This document shows positions 35,257 through 44,101 of a stretch of 64,000 nucleotides of DNA, piece after piece; the stretch's first letter is position 1; each line of letters begins with the position of its first letter. This DNA comes from Acidobacteriota bacterium (GTDB taxonomy: Bacteria; Acidobacteriota; Terriglobia; Versatilivoradales; Versatilivoraceae): assembly GCA_028875575.1 (NCBI GenBank), contig JAPPDF010000042.1:79064-143063 (forward strand). The letters are read 5' to 3'. The notes under the pieces were generated by a model. The model saw nothing but the letters and a program-made list of their open reading frames with translations, did no database searches and was not told where the DNA came from. The translations under genes were made by a program, and so were the position numbers.

Positions 35257-36000
35257 ATGAATTCCGACCCGATCCCCGAACCCAAGCCCCTGGAACCCCG
35301 GAGAGGGCTGGCCTACTGGGACCGGCCCCGCCGGCTGACGCGGTGGCAGCGCATCTGGATTGCCGTGGTGACGCGGGTCGGAGCCTGGATGGTCGGCTGG
35401 ATCGGCAGGACGCTCCGATGGGAGAGCCAGGGCGATGAACACCTGGAGCAGATCCATCGCTCCGGGAAGAAAGCCATCTTTACCTTCTGGCACTGTGGCA
35501 TTTTCCCGGCCACCTGGTACTGGAGGGACCGCGGCATCGTGGTGATGACCAGCCAGAACCTGGACGGGGAGTACATTGCTCGCATTATCCGCATCTTCGG
35601 CTATGGAGCCGCCCGGGGGTCCAGCTCCCGGGGAGGCATGAAGGCCCTGGCCGAGATGTCCGGGAAATTGAAGCAAGGCAACGACGTTGCCTTCACCGTG
35701 GATGGCCCCCGCGGTCCCCGCTTCAATGCCAAGATCGGCCCGGTCTTGCTGGCGCGGAGGAGCGGCGCCGCCATTTTCTGCTTCCATATCGCGCTGCAGC
35801 GCAAAATCGAGCTCGACAACTGGGACGGATCCCAGATACCGCTGCCCTTTTCACGAGCCTTGATCCTCAAAGCCGCCCCGATTTACGTTTCGCGCCGAGC
35901 CGACGGGGAGGAGATTCGCCGGAAGCACCAGGAAATGCAGGAAGTCCTGGACCGTTTGCAGCGACAGGGGGAAGAACGCTGGAAAAAACCGGCCCGCTGA
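35257..36000 (+). CDS. DUF374 lysophospholipid acyltransferase-family protein
   Basis: A 247-aa protein of the DUF374 branch of the LPLAT superfamily, thought to acylate lipid A-like or lysophospholipid substrates at the inner membrane. Marks: FTFWHCGIFPATWYW (the HxxxxD-type motif is degenerate, with WHCG), VMTSQNLDGEYIARIIRIFG, ARGSSSRGGMKAL and the highly conserved FTVDGPRGPRFNAKIGPVLL. N-terminal region before residue 40 is Pro-rich and unconserved. It follows etfA by 32 bp, possibly in the same transcript, though no functional link is obvious. Confidence 0.87.
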   Translation: MNSDPIPEPKPLEPRRGLAYWDRPRRLTRWQRIWIAVVTRVGAWMVGWIGRTLRWESQGDEHLEQIHRSGKKAIFTFWHCGIFPATWYWRDRGIVVMTSQNLDGEYIARIIRIFGYGAARGSSSRGGMKALAEMSGKLKQGNDVAFTVDGPRGPRFNAKIGPVLLARRSGAAIFCFHIALQRKIELDNWDGSQIPLPFSRALILKAAPIYVSRRADGEEIRRKHQEMQEVLDRLQRQGEERWKKPAR

Positions 36001-36150
36001 GAAACGCGGTCGTGTACCCCGGGGATCAATGTAAATTATCCGTGTAAACCATGCATGGATTGCACACGAGGCCTGCACAGGGCTCCCTGCCGGGATTCTT
36101 TTCCCTCCCAACTCCCGGCGGATGCCTCTTGAGTCTTCTCCAACTTCTTG

Positions 36151-36180
36151 GCGGCCCTTCGTGGATAACTCTTTTCCCCT
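36151..36180 (+). repeat. Copy of the TTCGTGGATAACTCTTTT dispersed repeat
   Basis: Reads GCGGCCCTTCGTGGATAACT then CTTTTCCCCT. It lies between the DUF374 gene and the convergent aminotransferase gene (36001-36208), an interval otherwise without visible features. Confidence 0.6.
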
Positions 36181-36208
36181 TCATGGCGGGCTGCTCCGAG
36201 GCGTTGCC

Positions 36209-37390
36209 TCACAAAACCTTCCCGAAGAACCGAGCCAGGCGGTCGGCGCCCTTCTCCAGTTGCTCCATGGATGTGGCGTAGGAGATACGGATGTGGTCAC
36301 GCGTGCCGAACCCCTCCCCCGGCACAACCGCCACCCGGGCCTCCTGCAGCAGTTGCAGCGCCAGGTCGGCGGTGCTCTCCACGCGGCGGGCGTCAAGTAG
36401 CCCCCGCAGGTTGGGATAGACGTAAAAGGCGCCGTCGGGCCAATTGCAGGAGATTCCGTCAATGGCGTTGAGCGCCTTGACGATGAAGCTGCGACGGCGC
36501 GCATAGTCCCTCAGCATGTCTTGAATGGAGTCCTGAGGCCCGCCAAGGGCCGCCACGGCTGCCTTCTGGGCGATGGAGTTGGCGTTGGAGGTGCAGTGGC
36601 TCTGGATCTTGAGCATGGCCCGGATCAGCGGCTCGGGTCCCAGGCAGAATCCCACCCTCCAGCCCGTCATGGCGTAGGTCTTGGATACCGATCCCACCAC
36701 TGCGACGTGGTCCCGGTAGTCTTTGCCGAGGGAGGCCAGCGAGAAGGGCGCCGAACCTTCATAGTTGAAGTGACAGTAACACTCATCGGTCAGCACCAGG
36801 AGATCCCGCCGGCGTGCCAGTTCCGCGATCTTCCGCATCTCCTCTTCCCGAATGATTGCCCCGCTGGGGTTGTTGGGTGAATTCAGCAGGATCAGTCGGG
36901 TTCGGGGAGAGACGGCTGCCTCGATCCGGTCCGCGGTGACGCGGAAATTTTCGGGTTCCGAGGTTGGGACAAAGCGGCAGGCGGCGCCGGCGTAGTGGAC
37001 CGCCTCCTTGAATGTGACCCAGTAGGGGACAGGGATCACCACCTCGTCGCCGGGCTGAAGCAGAGCGCTGGTCAGGTTGAAGATGGCATGCTTTGCCCCG
37101 ACGGTGACCAGGACTTCGCGGGTGGAATAGTCGGACCGACAGTCGCGGGCGTGCCGCTGCACGATGGCTTCCTTGAGCTGCGGAATGCCGTCGGTGGGCG
37201 TGTAGCGGGTGAAGTCGTCCTGAATGGCCTCGAAGGCAGCCCGCTTGACGTGGGACGGGGTGGGAAAGTCGGGCTCGCCGGCGCTGAGGTCCACCACATC
37301 CACGCCTTGGGCCTTGAGCTGGGCCGCGGCCGCGAAAACGGCCCCCGTCGAGCTCATCGAAATGCGTCCGACGCGCTGTGAGAGTCTCAT
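36209..37390 (-). CDS. Class I/II pyridoxal-phosphate aminotransferase (aspartate-aminotransferase type)
   Basis: A 393-aa fold-type I PLP enzyme. Marks: VDLSAGEPDFPTP, NSPNNPSGAI, LTDECYCHFNYEG (Asp/Tyr contacting PLP), the PLP lysine in SVSKTYAMTGWRVGF and IRISYATSMEQLEKGADR with the substrate Arg in the usual late position. It fits subgroup Ib aspartate (and prephenate) aminotransferases. It overlaps the upstream coaD stop by 4 bp, so it is translationally coupled and is the last gene of the prfB-recG-rsmD-coaD run. Confidence 0.92.
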   Translation of the reverse strand: MRLSQRVGRISMSSTGAVFAAAAQLKAQGVDVVDLSAGEPDFPTPSHVKRAAFEAIQDDFTRYTPTDGIPQLKEAIVQRHARDCRSDYSTREVLVTVGAKHAIFNLTSALLQPGDEVVIPVPYWVTFKEAVHYAGAACRFVPTSEPENFRVTADRIEAAVSPRTRLILLNSPNNPSGAIIREEEMRKIAELARRRDLLVLTDECYCHFNYEGSAPFSLASLGKDYRDHVAVVGSVSKTYAMTGWRVGFCLGPEPLIRAMLKIQSHCTSNANSIAQKAAVAALGGPQDSIQDMLRDYARRRSFIVKALNAIDGISCNWPDGAFYVYPNLRGLLDARRVESTADLALQLLQEARVAVVPGEGFGTRDHIRISYATSMEQLEKGADRLARFFGKVL

Positions 37391-37917
37391 GAGTCGGGAT
37401 TGTTGGCGGCGGTCGCCTGACCTTCCCGGCCCATTGAGGCAATCTTTTTCAGCAGTCGGTCCTCCACGTTGCGGGGAACCAGCCCGGAGATCGTTCCCCC
37501 GAATTGGCAGACTTCCCTGACCAGTCGGGAGCTCAGATAGCTGTAGGCCTCGGAGGGCATCATGAAGACCGTTTCGATCTGAGGCTCCAGGCGCCGATTC
37601 ATCAAGGCCATCTGCAGTTCGTACTCGTAGTCGGATACCGCACGGATGCCTCGGACAATGACTCGGGCCTGCTGCTGCAGGGCGTAGTCGACCAGCAGGC
37701 CTTCAAACGTGTCCACGCGCACATTGGGGTAGTCGCTTCCCAGGGAGGTCCGGATCATGGTCGACCGCTCATGGGCTGAGAACAAGGGAGACTTTTCGCT
37801 GTTGATCAGGATGGCCACAATGACCTCGTCGAACAGGCGAGAGGCCCGGTGGATGATGTCGAGGTGCCCGTTGGTGAGAGGATCGAAGGACCCGGGATAG
37901 AGGGCGATCTTTTTCAT
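37387..37917 (-). CDS. coaD: Phosphopantetheine adenylyltransferase
   Basis: A 176-aa nucleotidyltransferase making dephospho-CoA from phosphopantetheine and ATP. Marks: [17 protein letters not shown] with the TxGH motif, [20 protein letters not shown] and [11 protein letters not shown] (ISSxxxR motif), then [14 protein letters not shown] 37917 is the family start; a much longer in-frame extension (to 38742) would run antisense across rsmD and is not coding. It overlaps the aminotransferase start by 4 bp. Confidence 0.95.
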   Translation of the reverse strand: MKKIALYPGSFDPLTNGHLDIIHRASRLFDEVIVAILINSEKSPLFSAHERSTMIRTSLGSDYPNVRVDTFEGLLVDYALQQQARVIVRGIRAVSDYEYELQMALMNRRLEPQIETVFMMPSEAYSYLSSRLVREVCQFGGTISGLVPRNVEDRLLKKIASMGREGQATAANNPDS

Positions 37918-38033
37918 GGACGGTCTCCAACTCGATGATCTCTTTGGCGCTGTTTCATGGAAACGGGCGGCAACCTCGGGTCGGGAGGCAGCCGGGAGCC
38001 TCAGCTGCTTCAATTCGGTGTCGCCGGCTCGAT

Positions 38034-38597
38034 TCAAGTCCCACGGTAGAGGCTGAGTTGGCTGTCCCCGTGCCGGACCTGGCGCACTCGGCTCAAATCG
38101 TGGTATCGGGGCTGCAAGGTCAACCACTTGGAATGCTCGAGGATGAGACAGGCACCAGGAGCGAGAATTTGGCAGCGATGAATCTGTTCCAGGGTCCGGG
38201 GATAGTGTTGCACGGCGTCGTAGGGCGGATCGATGAAGACTATACCAAACTTGCACTTTCGACGCTGCAGGATTCGAAGGGAAACCTGGACCGGCTGAGT
38301 CAGCAGCTTGACCTGGTCGGTCTTGTCCAGGGAGAGGGAATTCAGGTTGCGCCCGATCACCCGCACCGCCCGAGGCGCGCACTCGATCAAGGTGACGTCC
38401 CGGGCTCCTCGGCTCAATGCCTCGATACCGACACTGCCGCTGCCGGAAAAGCAGTCCAGGAAGACGGACTCCTCCACCTCCTCTCGGATCAGGTTGAACA
38501 GGGTCTCCTTCAACTTGTCGGAAGTCGGCCGGGTCTCCGGACCTCGCAGGGTGGTCAGGCGCTGGTGCTTGAACTTGCCGGCGATGACCCGAACCAT
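38034..38597 (-). CDS. rsmD: 16S rRNA (guanine966-N2)-methyltransferase
   Basis: A 187-aa SAM methyltransferase. Marks: MVRVIAGKFKHQRL, TRPTSDKLKETLFNLI, the SAM-binding FLDCFSGSGSVGIEALSRGA and the catalytic VFIDPPYD (DPPY). This is the complete RsmD set. I prefer ATG 38597 to an upstream in-frame TTG at 38618 because the family begins MRVIAG. It lies 84 bp after recG and 116 bp before coaD, an order common in bacteria. Confidence 0.94.
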   Translation of the reverse strand: MVRVIAGKFKHQRLTTLRGPETRPTSDKLKETLFNLIREEVEESVFLDCFSGSGSVGIEALSRGARDVTLIECAPRAVRVIGRNLNSLSLDKTDQVKLLTQPVQVSLRILQRRKCKFGIVFIDPPYDAVQHYPRTLEQIHRCQILAPGACLILEHSKWLTLQPRYHDLSRVRQVRHGDSQLSLYRGT

Positions 38598-38681
38598 GAG
38601 AGCAACGCTCCGCTGCAAAAAATGAGGGGTTTCTCCGCGAGTCCGGTGAGTTCGGACCGCGGGTGCGGGCAGGGCGGGATG

Positions 38682-40793
38682 CTACCCCACTCCCACCAGA
38701 CCGTAGCGAGCTTGCCAACCGGAGCTCAGGCCGGCGGCCCATTGGCCCAGGGAGGTCTGCGATTCGAAGTTGTCCACCAGGGTTGCGGCCTCCCTGCGGG
38801 CCGTCTCCAGAATGGGAAGGTCGCGCAACAGGTGAGCCACGCGCAGGGTGGGAAGCCCCGACTGTCGGGCGCCGAAGAACTCCCCGGGGCCCCGAATCTC
38901 CAGATCCTTCTCTGCAATCACGAATCCATCGGTGGTTTCCCGCAGACAGTTCAGTCTTTGGGCCGCTTCCGGGCTGATCGTCCTGGAACCCTGCATCAAC
39001 AGGCAGTAGGACGGCTCCCTCCCCCTTCCGACCCGGCCGCGGAGCTGGTGTAACTGCGCCAGACCGAAGCGCTCGGCGTGCTCGATGAGCATCACGGTCG
39101 CGTTGGCCACGTCCATCCCGACCTCGATCACGGTTGTCGAAACCAGAATGTCGGTTTGCCCGGCGGCGAAGCGTTGCATGGCGGCCTCCTTTTCCGTGCT
39201 CTTGAGCCGGCCGTGGAGCAGCTCGACCCGGAAGTCGGGGAAGACCTTGCCTTGCAGGTGCTCAAAAATCTTCCGCGCCGGCCGCAGGTCCATCTTTTCC
39301 GACTCCTCGATCAGGGGGCAAAGCACATAGACCTGTCTGCCCCCCCGGACCTGATCGGCAATGAACCGATAGGCGCGAGACCGTTTCAGGTCGTCCAGCA
39401 GGTGGGTCTTGACCGGGCTCCGGTTGGGGGGCATTTCGTCGATGACGGAAACGTCCAGATCGCCGTAAAGCGTCATGGAGAGAGTCCGGGGGATTGGCGT
39501 GGCCGTCATCACCAGGGTATGGGGATGCACGCCCTTCTGCATGAGATTGAAGCGTTGACGGACGCCGAATCGGTGCTGTTCGTCAATGATGGCCAGTCCC
39601 AGCTTTTGAAAGGAGACGTCCGGTTCCAGCAAGGCATGGGTACCGATCAGGAGCTGGAGTCTCCCCTGGGACAATGCTTCAAGCAAGCGGTTCCGTTCCG
39701 CCCTCTTCAGCCCGCCGGTCAGCAATCCGATGCGGTAGCCGCTTTCGGCGAACAGGCGTCCGGCGTAGTGGTGGTGTTGCTCCGCCAGGATCTCGGTGGG
39801 CGCCATGAAGGCTACCTGAGCTCCATTCTCCATGGCCATGGCGCTGGCCTGCAGGGCGACAACGGTCTTGCCGCATCCGACGTCTCCCTGCAAGAGGCGA
39901 TTCATGGGAGTGGGCTGGCGCATGTCCTCGACCAACTCGTTGAGGACCCTTTCCTGTGCCCGGGTCGGCCGGAAGGGTAGAAAACTGCCGGCGGCCTTGC
40001 GGAGGCCCGGATCGATGCGGAAGGGCATCCCCCGAAGTTGACGGGCCAGGCGGCGTTTCCACCGGACCCCCACCTCCAGCAGAAACAGCTCCTCGAAAAC
40101 CAGCCTTCTGAGAGCGGGAGTGCGCCTGGCGGCCAGATCTTCCGCTCGGGTTTCGGGCGAGGGGAAATGGGATTCCTGCAGGGCCGGCCGGCGGTCCATG
40201 AGGTCGTGGCGCTCCAGAATCTCCAGTGGCAGGGTTTCCGGGACCTGGGAGAGATGCGACAGGACAGTGTGGATCAACCGCCGCAGCGTGCGGGTCCCCA
40301 GCCCTTTGGTGGCCTCGTAGACGGGCACGATTCGCCCCATGTCTATCGAGTCCTGAATGGGGACCGCTTCATCCAGAATCTCGAACTCGGGATTGATGAT
40401 CTGAAGGTTGCCGGTGCCGTAGGGGTCAAGCTCGAATTTTCCGTGAAAGACAACCTGCTGTCCCCGCTTGAATATCTTGCGCTGGTAGAGGTATTCCGAG
40501 TGAAACCACTTGCAGCGAATCCGGCCGGTCTTGTCGCGGGCAGCCAGGTCGAAGATCTTCAGGCGGCTCTTGCGGGTGACCAACAGACCGGCGGTCAATA
40601 CCTCGACCAGTATGGAGGCCTTTGCTCCCGGCTGCAGATCCCCCACCTGGCAGAAACGGGTGCGATCCTCGTAGCGATAGGGAAGGGTGTAGAGCAGGTC
40701 TTCGACGGTATGGATGTTCTTGGCGGCAAGGTCGCGGGCCCTCCGCGGCCCCACCCCCTTGACGAATTGCACCGGAGTCTGAAGTTCCAGCAT
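38682..40793 (-). CDS. recG: ATP-dependent DNA helicase RecG
   Basis: A 703-aa superfamily 2 branch-migration helicase that reverses stalled forks. N-terminal wedge/OB domain: FVKGVGPRRARDLAAKNIHT and YRYEDRT. Helicase motifs: Walker A GDVGCGKTVVALQ, DEQH box (AIIDEQHRFGVRQR), MTATPIPRTLSM (motif III), TTVIEVGMDVANATVMLIEH and QLHQLRGRVGRG (motifs V-VI), and the C-terminal TRG-like GEFFGARQSGLP. Full length. It sits 63 bp after prfB. Confidence 0.96.
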   Translation of the reverse strand: MLELQTPVQFVKGVGPRRARDLAAKNIHTVEDLLYTLPYRYEDRTRFCQVGDLQPGAKASILVEVLTAGLLVTRKSRLKIFDLAARDKTGRIRCKWFHSEYLYQRKIFKRGQQVVFHGKFELDPYGTGNLQIINPEFEILDEAVPIQDSIDMGRIVPVYEATKGLGTRTLRRLIHTVLSHLSQVPETLPLEILERHDLMDRRPALQESHFPSPETRAEDLAARRTPALRRLVFEELFLLEVGVRWKRRLARQLRGMPFRIDPGLRKAAGSFLPFRPTRAQERVLNELVEDMRQPTPMNRLLQGDVGCGKTVVALQASAMAMENGAQVAFMAPTEILAEQHHHYAGRLFAESGYRIGLLTGGLKRAERNRLLEALSQGRLQLLIGTHALLEPDVSFQKLGLAIIDEQHRFGVRQRFNLMQKGVHPHTLVMTATPIPRTLSMTLYGDLDVSVIDEMPPNRSPVKTHLLDDLKRSRAYRFIADQVRGGRQVYVLCPLIEESEKMDLRPARKIFEHLQGKVFPDFRVELLHGRLKSTEKEAAMQRFAAGQTDILVSTTVIEVGMDVANATVMLIEHAERFGLAQLHQLRGRVGRGREPSYCLLMQGSRTISPEAAQRLNCLRETTDGFVIAEKDLEIRGPGEFFGARQSGLPTLRVAHLLRDLPILETARREAATLVDNFESQTSLGQWAAGLSSGWQARYGLVGVG

Positions 40794-40856
40794 GAGGCAG
40801 TCGGCCGGTGGGGAATCGCGCCACCGGGAAGAATCGTCCGGACCGCAGACAGAACA

Positions 40857-41964
40857 CTAGGCGGGCGTCGGTTTGCGAGCCCAGACCAGATAGCTCTTGA
40901 TAAAGGAATTGATATCGCCGTTCAGGACCCGGTCGGCATCGCCCACTTCCTTTTTGGTGCGGTGGTCCTTGACCAGGCGATAGGGGTGGAGCACGTAGGA
41001 GCGGATCTGGCTGCCCCAGGCGATATCCAGCTTGCTGTCTTCGATGGCCCGGCTCTCGGCCCGTTTTTTTTCCAGTTCGGCCTCGTAGAGACGGGAGCGC
41101 AGAATCTTCATGGCTACCGACCGATTCTTGTGCTGGGAACGCTCGTTTTGGCACTGCACCACGATCCCGGTGGGCAGATGAGTGATTCGGACTGCCGAAT
41201 CGGTGGTGTTGACGTGTTGTCCGCCGGCGCCGGTGGAGCGGTAGGTGTCGATCCTCAGGTCCTTTTCCTCGATGACCACCTCCACGGCGTCATCGATTTC
41301 CGGAGAAACGAACACGGAAGAGAAAGAGGTGTGCCGGCGCTTGTTGGCGTCGAAGGGAGAGATGCGGACCAGGCGGTGCACTCCCACCTCGGACATCAGG
41401 AGTCCATAGGCATTGAGACCCTTGATGGCAATGGTTGCCGACTTGATCCCGGCTTCGTCGCCAGCCTGGCTGTCCACCAGTTCGTGGGTGAATTCCTGCT
41501 GTTCGGCCCAGCGCAGGTACATGCGCAGCAGCATCTCGGCCCAATCCTGGGACTCGGTGCCGCCGGCTCCCGGATGGACTGTCAGGAAGGCATTGGCCTG
41601 GGCGTTCTCGCCGCTGAGCAGCGTCCGGGTCTCGGCTTCTCCCACCCGCGCTTCCAGCCGGGACATCTCCTCCTGGATGTCCGCGCTGACATCCTCCCCC
41701 TCGGCTCCCAGATCGAAATAGGCCTCCAGGTCTTCAACCGAACGATTCAGCTCCCCGTCCAGGGTCAGGTCGGCTTCCAGCCGCTTGCGCCGCTGGAGCA
41801 ATTTCTGGGACTGGGACTGGTCCGTCCAAAAGGTCGGATCGGCGATATCCGTTTCCAACCGGTGGAGTTCCTTGCGCTTGGCATCGGCGTCAAAGATAGC
41901 TCCGTATATCCCGCACCCGCTTCTCCAAGGCCTGAAAATTTCGGGTCAAATCCTCCTGAATCAT
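40857..41964 (-). CDS. prfB: Peptide chain release factor 2, with programmed +1 frameshift
   Basis: RF2, recognising UGA and UAA. The main frame (40857-41891) carries WSVHRL-type core regions HRLVRISPFDANKRRHTS and the catalytic GGQ in STGAGGQHVNTTDSAVR. Translation starts at ATG 41964 (GGGAG upstream) and reads 24 codons to ...RSYL, then meets an in-frame UGA in the sequence CTT-TGA-C (41889-41895). A +1 shift on CTT continues in the main frame with DADAKRKELHRLE. A GGAG Shine-Dalgarno-like element lies 4 nt before CTT. The full product is 368 aa. Should be annotated as complement(join(40857..41891,41893..41964)). Confidence 0.95.
41889..41903 (-). promoter_or_regulatory. prfB autoregulatory frameshift site
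   Basis: Minus strand GGAG-CTAT-CTTTGAC: internal Shine-Dalgarno-like GGAG, slippery CTT, UGA stop and following C. This matches the classical RF2 autoregulation signal; low RF2 favours the +1 shift. Confidence 0.92.
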
Positions 41965-42073
41965 GACTTTCTCCCGTTCTTTGTTCCGCGAAACAGGAAC
42001 GGTCCCGTCTCGTTCCTCACGGAGGGCCATCTTAGCACAGGGCAGGGAACGGGGCATGGAATGACGACCACCC

Positions 42074-42422
42074 GGGAGCGCGGGCGTCCCGCCCGCACAG
42101 GGCCCGGCACAGCCTTGCCCGCCACTCCCACTTCTATCGAGCGGGAATGGCGCCGCTGCTCCCCTTCATCCTGGATGATGCGGTGGGTAAGGACGGCGTG
42201 GCTGTCCGAAGCATCGCACCGAAGCCGGACAGCCGCCAAGCGGCGAAGGCTGCCGCCTGCCCGCAGCGCCAATAGCCAGGATGGCGAGACCAAGCATCTC
42301 CCGGCGGTCGGGCGCGCCCTGGCGGAGTATCCCGTTCAAAGGGCCGGCTGCGGTCAGCCAGGGAATGGCGGGGGGAGGGTTCGTTGGCGGCAAGAGGATG
42401 CGGGTGGGACGCCCGCGCTCCC
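42074..42422. repeat. About 350-bp element bounded by 23-bp inverted repeats
   Basis: GGGAGCGCGGGCGTCCCGCC plus CGC at 42074-42096 and its reverse complement at 42400-42422 match at 22 of 23 positions. The interior has no convincing gene. A minus-strand frame includes PDRREMLGLAILAIGAAG, which faintly resembles a twin-arginine signal but leads nowhere. The whole interval 41965-42446 is otherwise without features. Confidence 0.6.
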
Positions 42423-42446
42423 GAGGGATGCCGGTCGGGGGGGAGG

Positions 42447-42668
42447 CTACTTCTGCCGCTCCGCCAACTCGCGCTTGGTAAAGCCCTCAAACAGCCCCTC
42501 CAGCCGCGCCATCCGTTCTCGGAGACCGGCTACATCCTGTCTGACATCAGCGACATCCTCTCGGACATGGCGGATTTCCTGGCGCAAATCTCCGGTCACC
42601 TTCCATCCAAGGCTCACCAGGGAAACGCCAAGGATGCCAATGGCGATCAATTCCGCGCTGATTTTCAT
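42447..42668 (-). CDS. Small membrane-anchored coiled-coil protein
   Basis: A 73-aa protein: one N-terminal hydrophobic helix (ELIAIGILGVSLVSLGW, residues 5-21) followed by a heptad-patterned charged helix with VREDVADVRQDVAGLRERMA and RLEGLFEGF. Similar small coiled-coil proteins with a membrane anchor are widespread and of unknown function. ATG 42668 is chosen because GGAG lies eight bases upstream; the longer frame to 42719 adds an unconserved leader. It is divergent from the toxin-antitoxin pair 270 bp away. Confidence 0.65.
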   Translation of the reverse strand: MKISAELIAIGILGVSLVSLGWKVTGDLRQEIRHVREDVADVRQDVAGLRERMARLEGLFEGFTKRELAERQK

Positions 42669-42900
42669 CTCTGATACTCCTTCCACTTTGACGGACTTGC
42701 CGAGAGGGAGATCAGACAAGTTGGACGATGGATTTGTTGATGGCTCGCCCGGTTAGTGTATCACGGTAAGCCGGGCTTGGAAGAAGTGAGGTGCGGCATC
42801 CTCAAAGGACGGTTGCAGGAATCCATGGGGTGGAGTCCGCCGAATCGATCCCGACTGAATGCGGGCCGGAGATTGACGAAAGCATGCATGATCGCAGGCG

Positions 42901-42914
42901 TTATGCTAGCATAA
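42901..42914. promoter_or_regulatory. Perfect 14-bp palindrome, probable antitoxin operator
   Basis: TTATGCTAGCATAA, 27 bp before the antitoxin start codon, overlapping a -10-like TATGCT or CATAAT. Ribbon-helix-helix antitoxins of the FitA/VapB type bind such palindromes to repress their own operon. Confidence 0.6.
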
Positions 42915-42941
42915 TGAATGCGTATTACTGAAGGAGGGGTT

Positions 42942-43178
42942 ATGGGCAGTCTGACCATCCGAAACCTTGATGATCGCGTAATTGATAAGCTCAAGGTTCA
43001 AGCCAAGCAGAACCACAGGTCACTTGAAGGAGAGGTCCGCCACTTACTGTCGCAACAAGTGGACCGCCGTGCGCGCATCATCGACTTTCGTGAGCGGACG
43101 GGCAAACTCGCTTCTCTTACGACCGATACTCGTCAAACCGATAGTGTGAAACTGCTGCGCGAGGATCGTGATCGGTGA
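42942..43178 (+). CDS. FitA/VapB-like ribbon-helix-helix antitoxin
   Basis: A 78-aa protein beginning MGSLTIRNLDDRVIDKLKVQ and continuing AKQNHRSLEGEVRHLLSQQV, the Arc/FitA-type ribbon-helix-helix domain (beta strand SLTIRNL, then two helices). The C-terminal tail (GKLASLTTDTRQTDSVKLLR) would thread into the toxin. GAAGGAGGGG upstream makes ATG 42942 a strong start; the ORF from 42918 is rejected. Overlaps the toxin gene by 4 bp (GTGA). A perfect palindrome 27 bp upstream is a likely self-operator. Confidence 0.88.
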   Translation: MGSLTIRNLDDRVIDKLKVQAKQNHRSLEGEVRHLLSQQVDRRARIIDFRERTGKLASLTTDTRQTDSVKLLREDRDR

Positions 43179-43990
43179 AGCTGACCGTCGATGCCAGCAT
43201 AATCATCAAGTGGTTCGTGGCGGAACCGATGAGCGATGAATCGCGTCTTCTGCTCTCCCGTCGCATCCATCTGCAAGCTCCCGAATTCCTGCCTGTCGAG
43301 TTCGCAAACACGATCTGGAAGAAGAAACGACGCGGGGAACTGCCCGACGCACAACCCTGCCTGGAAGAACTCGCCGGGTTGCCCGATATTATCACTCTGC
43401 ATCGGGACGGTGAACTTGTTGAGCGTGCCATTTCAATTGCAATGGAAATAGACCACCCGATCTACGATTGCCTCTACCTTGCCTGTGCCGAAACTACGGA
43501 GTCGGATCTGGTCACAGCGGACAAGCGCTTTGCGGATCAGGCAGTTGGTCGATTGCCGGGAGCCCCGGTCCGGTACATCGGCGCGGCGGGTGTGGCGGAT
43601 TGGATCGAAACCGCGGCAACTGCCCCGGTCATCGAACGGGAGACGGTAGAAAGACTGATTACAGCCTACGAGGTCTTTGCGCAAACAGAGCAGTTCGTTC
43701 TCGACAATCTCTCAAGTGAAACCGAGGGGTTCCATTTCGTGAATACTGCCGACTTGGCCCCCGCCTTGAGATCCCCGTCCCGGAGGCACCTTTTGAAATC
43801 GCTTGTCGGGTTGAACGACGAAGAACGCATCGATCTGCTGGCGCTCGGCTGGTTCGGCGCCGCGCTTTTCCCCAATTGGCGGCAATGCGTCGAGCACGCT
43901 GAAAAAATGGGGGGCGGTTTCGACCCCCGTTATGCGGCCGGCTATGGCCGTCACTGGCGAGCCGGGTACGAGCGCGTGACCGGCGGATAG
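43175..43990 (+). CDS. VapC-like PIN toxin fused to a C-terminal DUF3775-like domain
   Basis: A 271-aa protein, about twice the usual VapC length of 130. The first 135 residues are a PIN ribonuclease: LTVDASIIIKWF (first Asp), PVEFANTIW (Glu), HPIYDCLYLACAE (Asp) and DLVTADKRFAD (Asp), so the acidic active site looks complete. Residues about 150-271 include TVERLITAYEVFAQTEQFVL and SLVGLNDEERIDLLALGWFG, then WRQCVEHAEKMGGGFDPRYA. This resembles DUF3775, a small domain found in proteobacterial proteins of unknown role; the match is from memory. Start is GTG overlapping the antitoxin stop. Confidence 0.83.
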   Translation: MKLTVDASIIIKWFVAEPMSDESRLLLSRRIHLQAPEFLPVEFANTIWKKKRRGELPDAQPCLEELAGLPDIITLHRDGELVERAISIAMEIDHPIYDCLYLACAETTESDLVTADKRFADQAVGRLPGAPVRYIGAAGVADWIETAATAPVIERETVERLITAYEVFAQTEQFVLDNLSSETEGFHFVNTADLAPALRSPSRRHLLKSLVGLNDEERIDLLALGWFGAALFPNWRQCVEHAEKMGGGFDPRYAAGYGRHWRAGYERVTGG

Positions 43991-44015
43991 ATCCTGCTAT
44001 GCTTGCCTCTTTCGC

Positions 44016-44045
44016 TTGACAATTGGCGGACGGACCCGGTATAAG
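44016..44045 (+). promoter_or_regulatory. rpsT promoter
   Basis: TTGACA, 18-bp spacer, TATAAG: near-consensus sigma-70 promoter, 57 bp upstream of the rpsT start codon. Confidence 0.75.
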
Positions 44046-44101
44046 GTTTCGCGCTTGCGGTACTGAGATGCCGGAGCCGACCCGAATCGGGGGAACAGGA
44101 A

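Noticed and set aside
37918..38742. N-terminal extension of coaD
   Set aside because: Covers rsmD in another frame and the added sequence is low-complexity; coaD proteins begin at the chosen Met.
40038..41966. 642-aa plus-strand open frame
   Set aside because: Antisense to recG and prfB.
42166..42393. Minus-strand frame with a twin-arginine-like PDRREMLGLAILAIGAAG
   Set aside because: Short, inside an inverted-repeat element, no mature domain follows and no ribosome-binding site is convincing.
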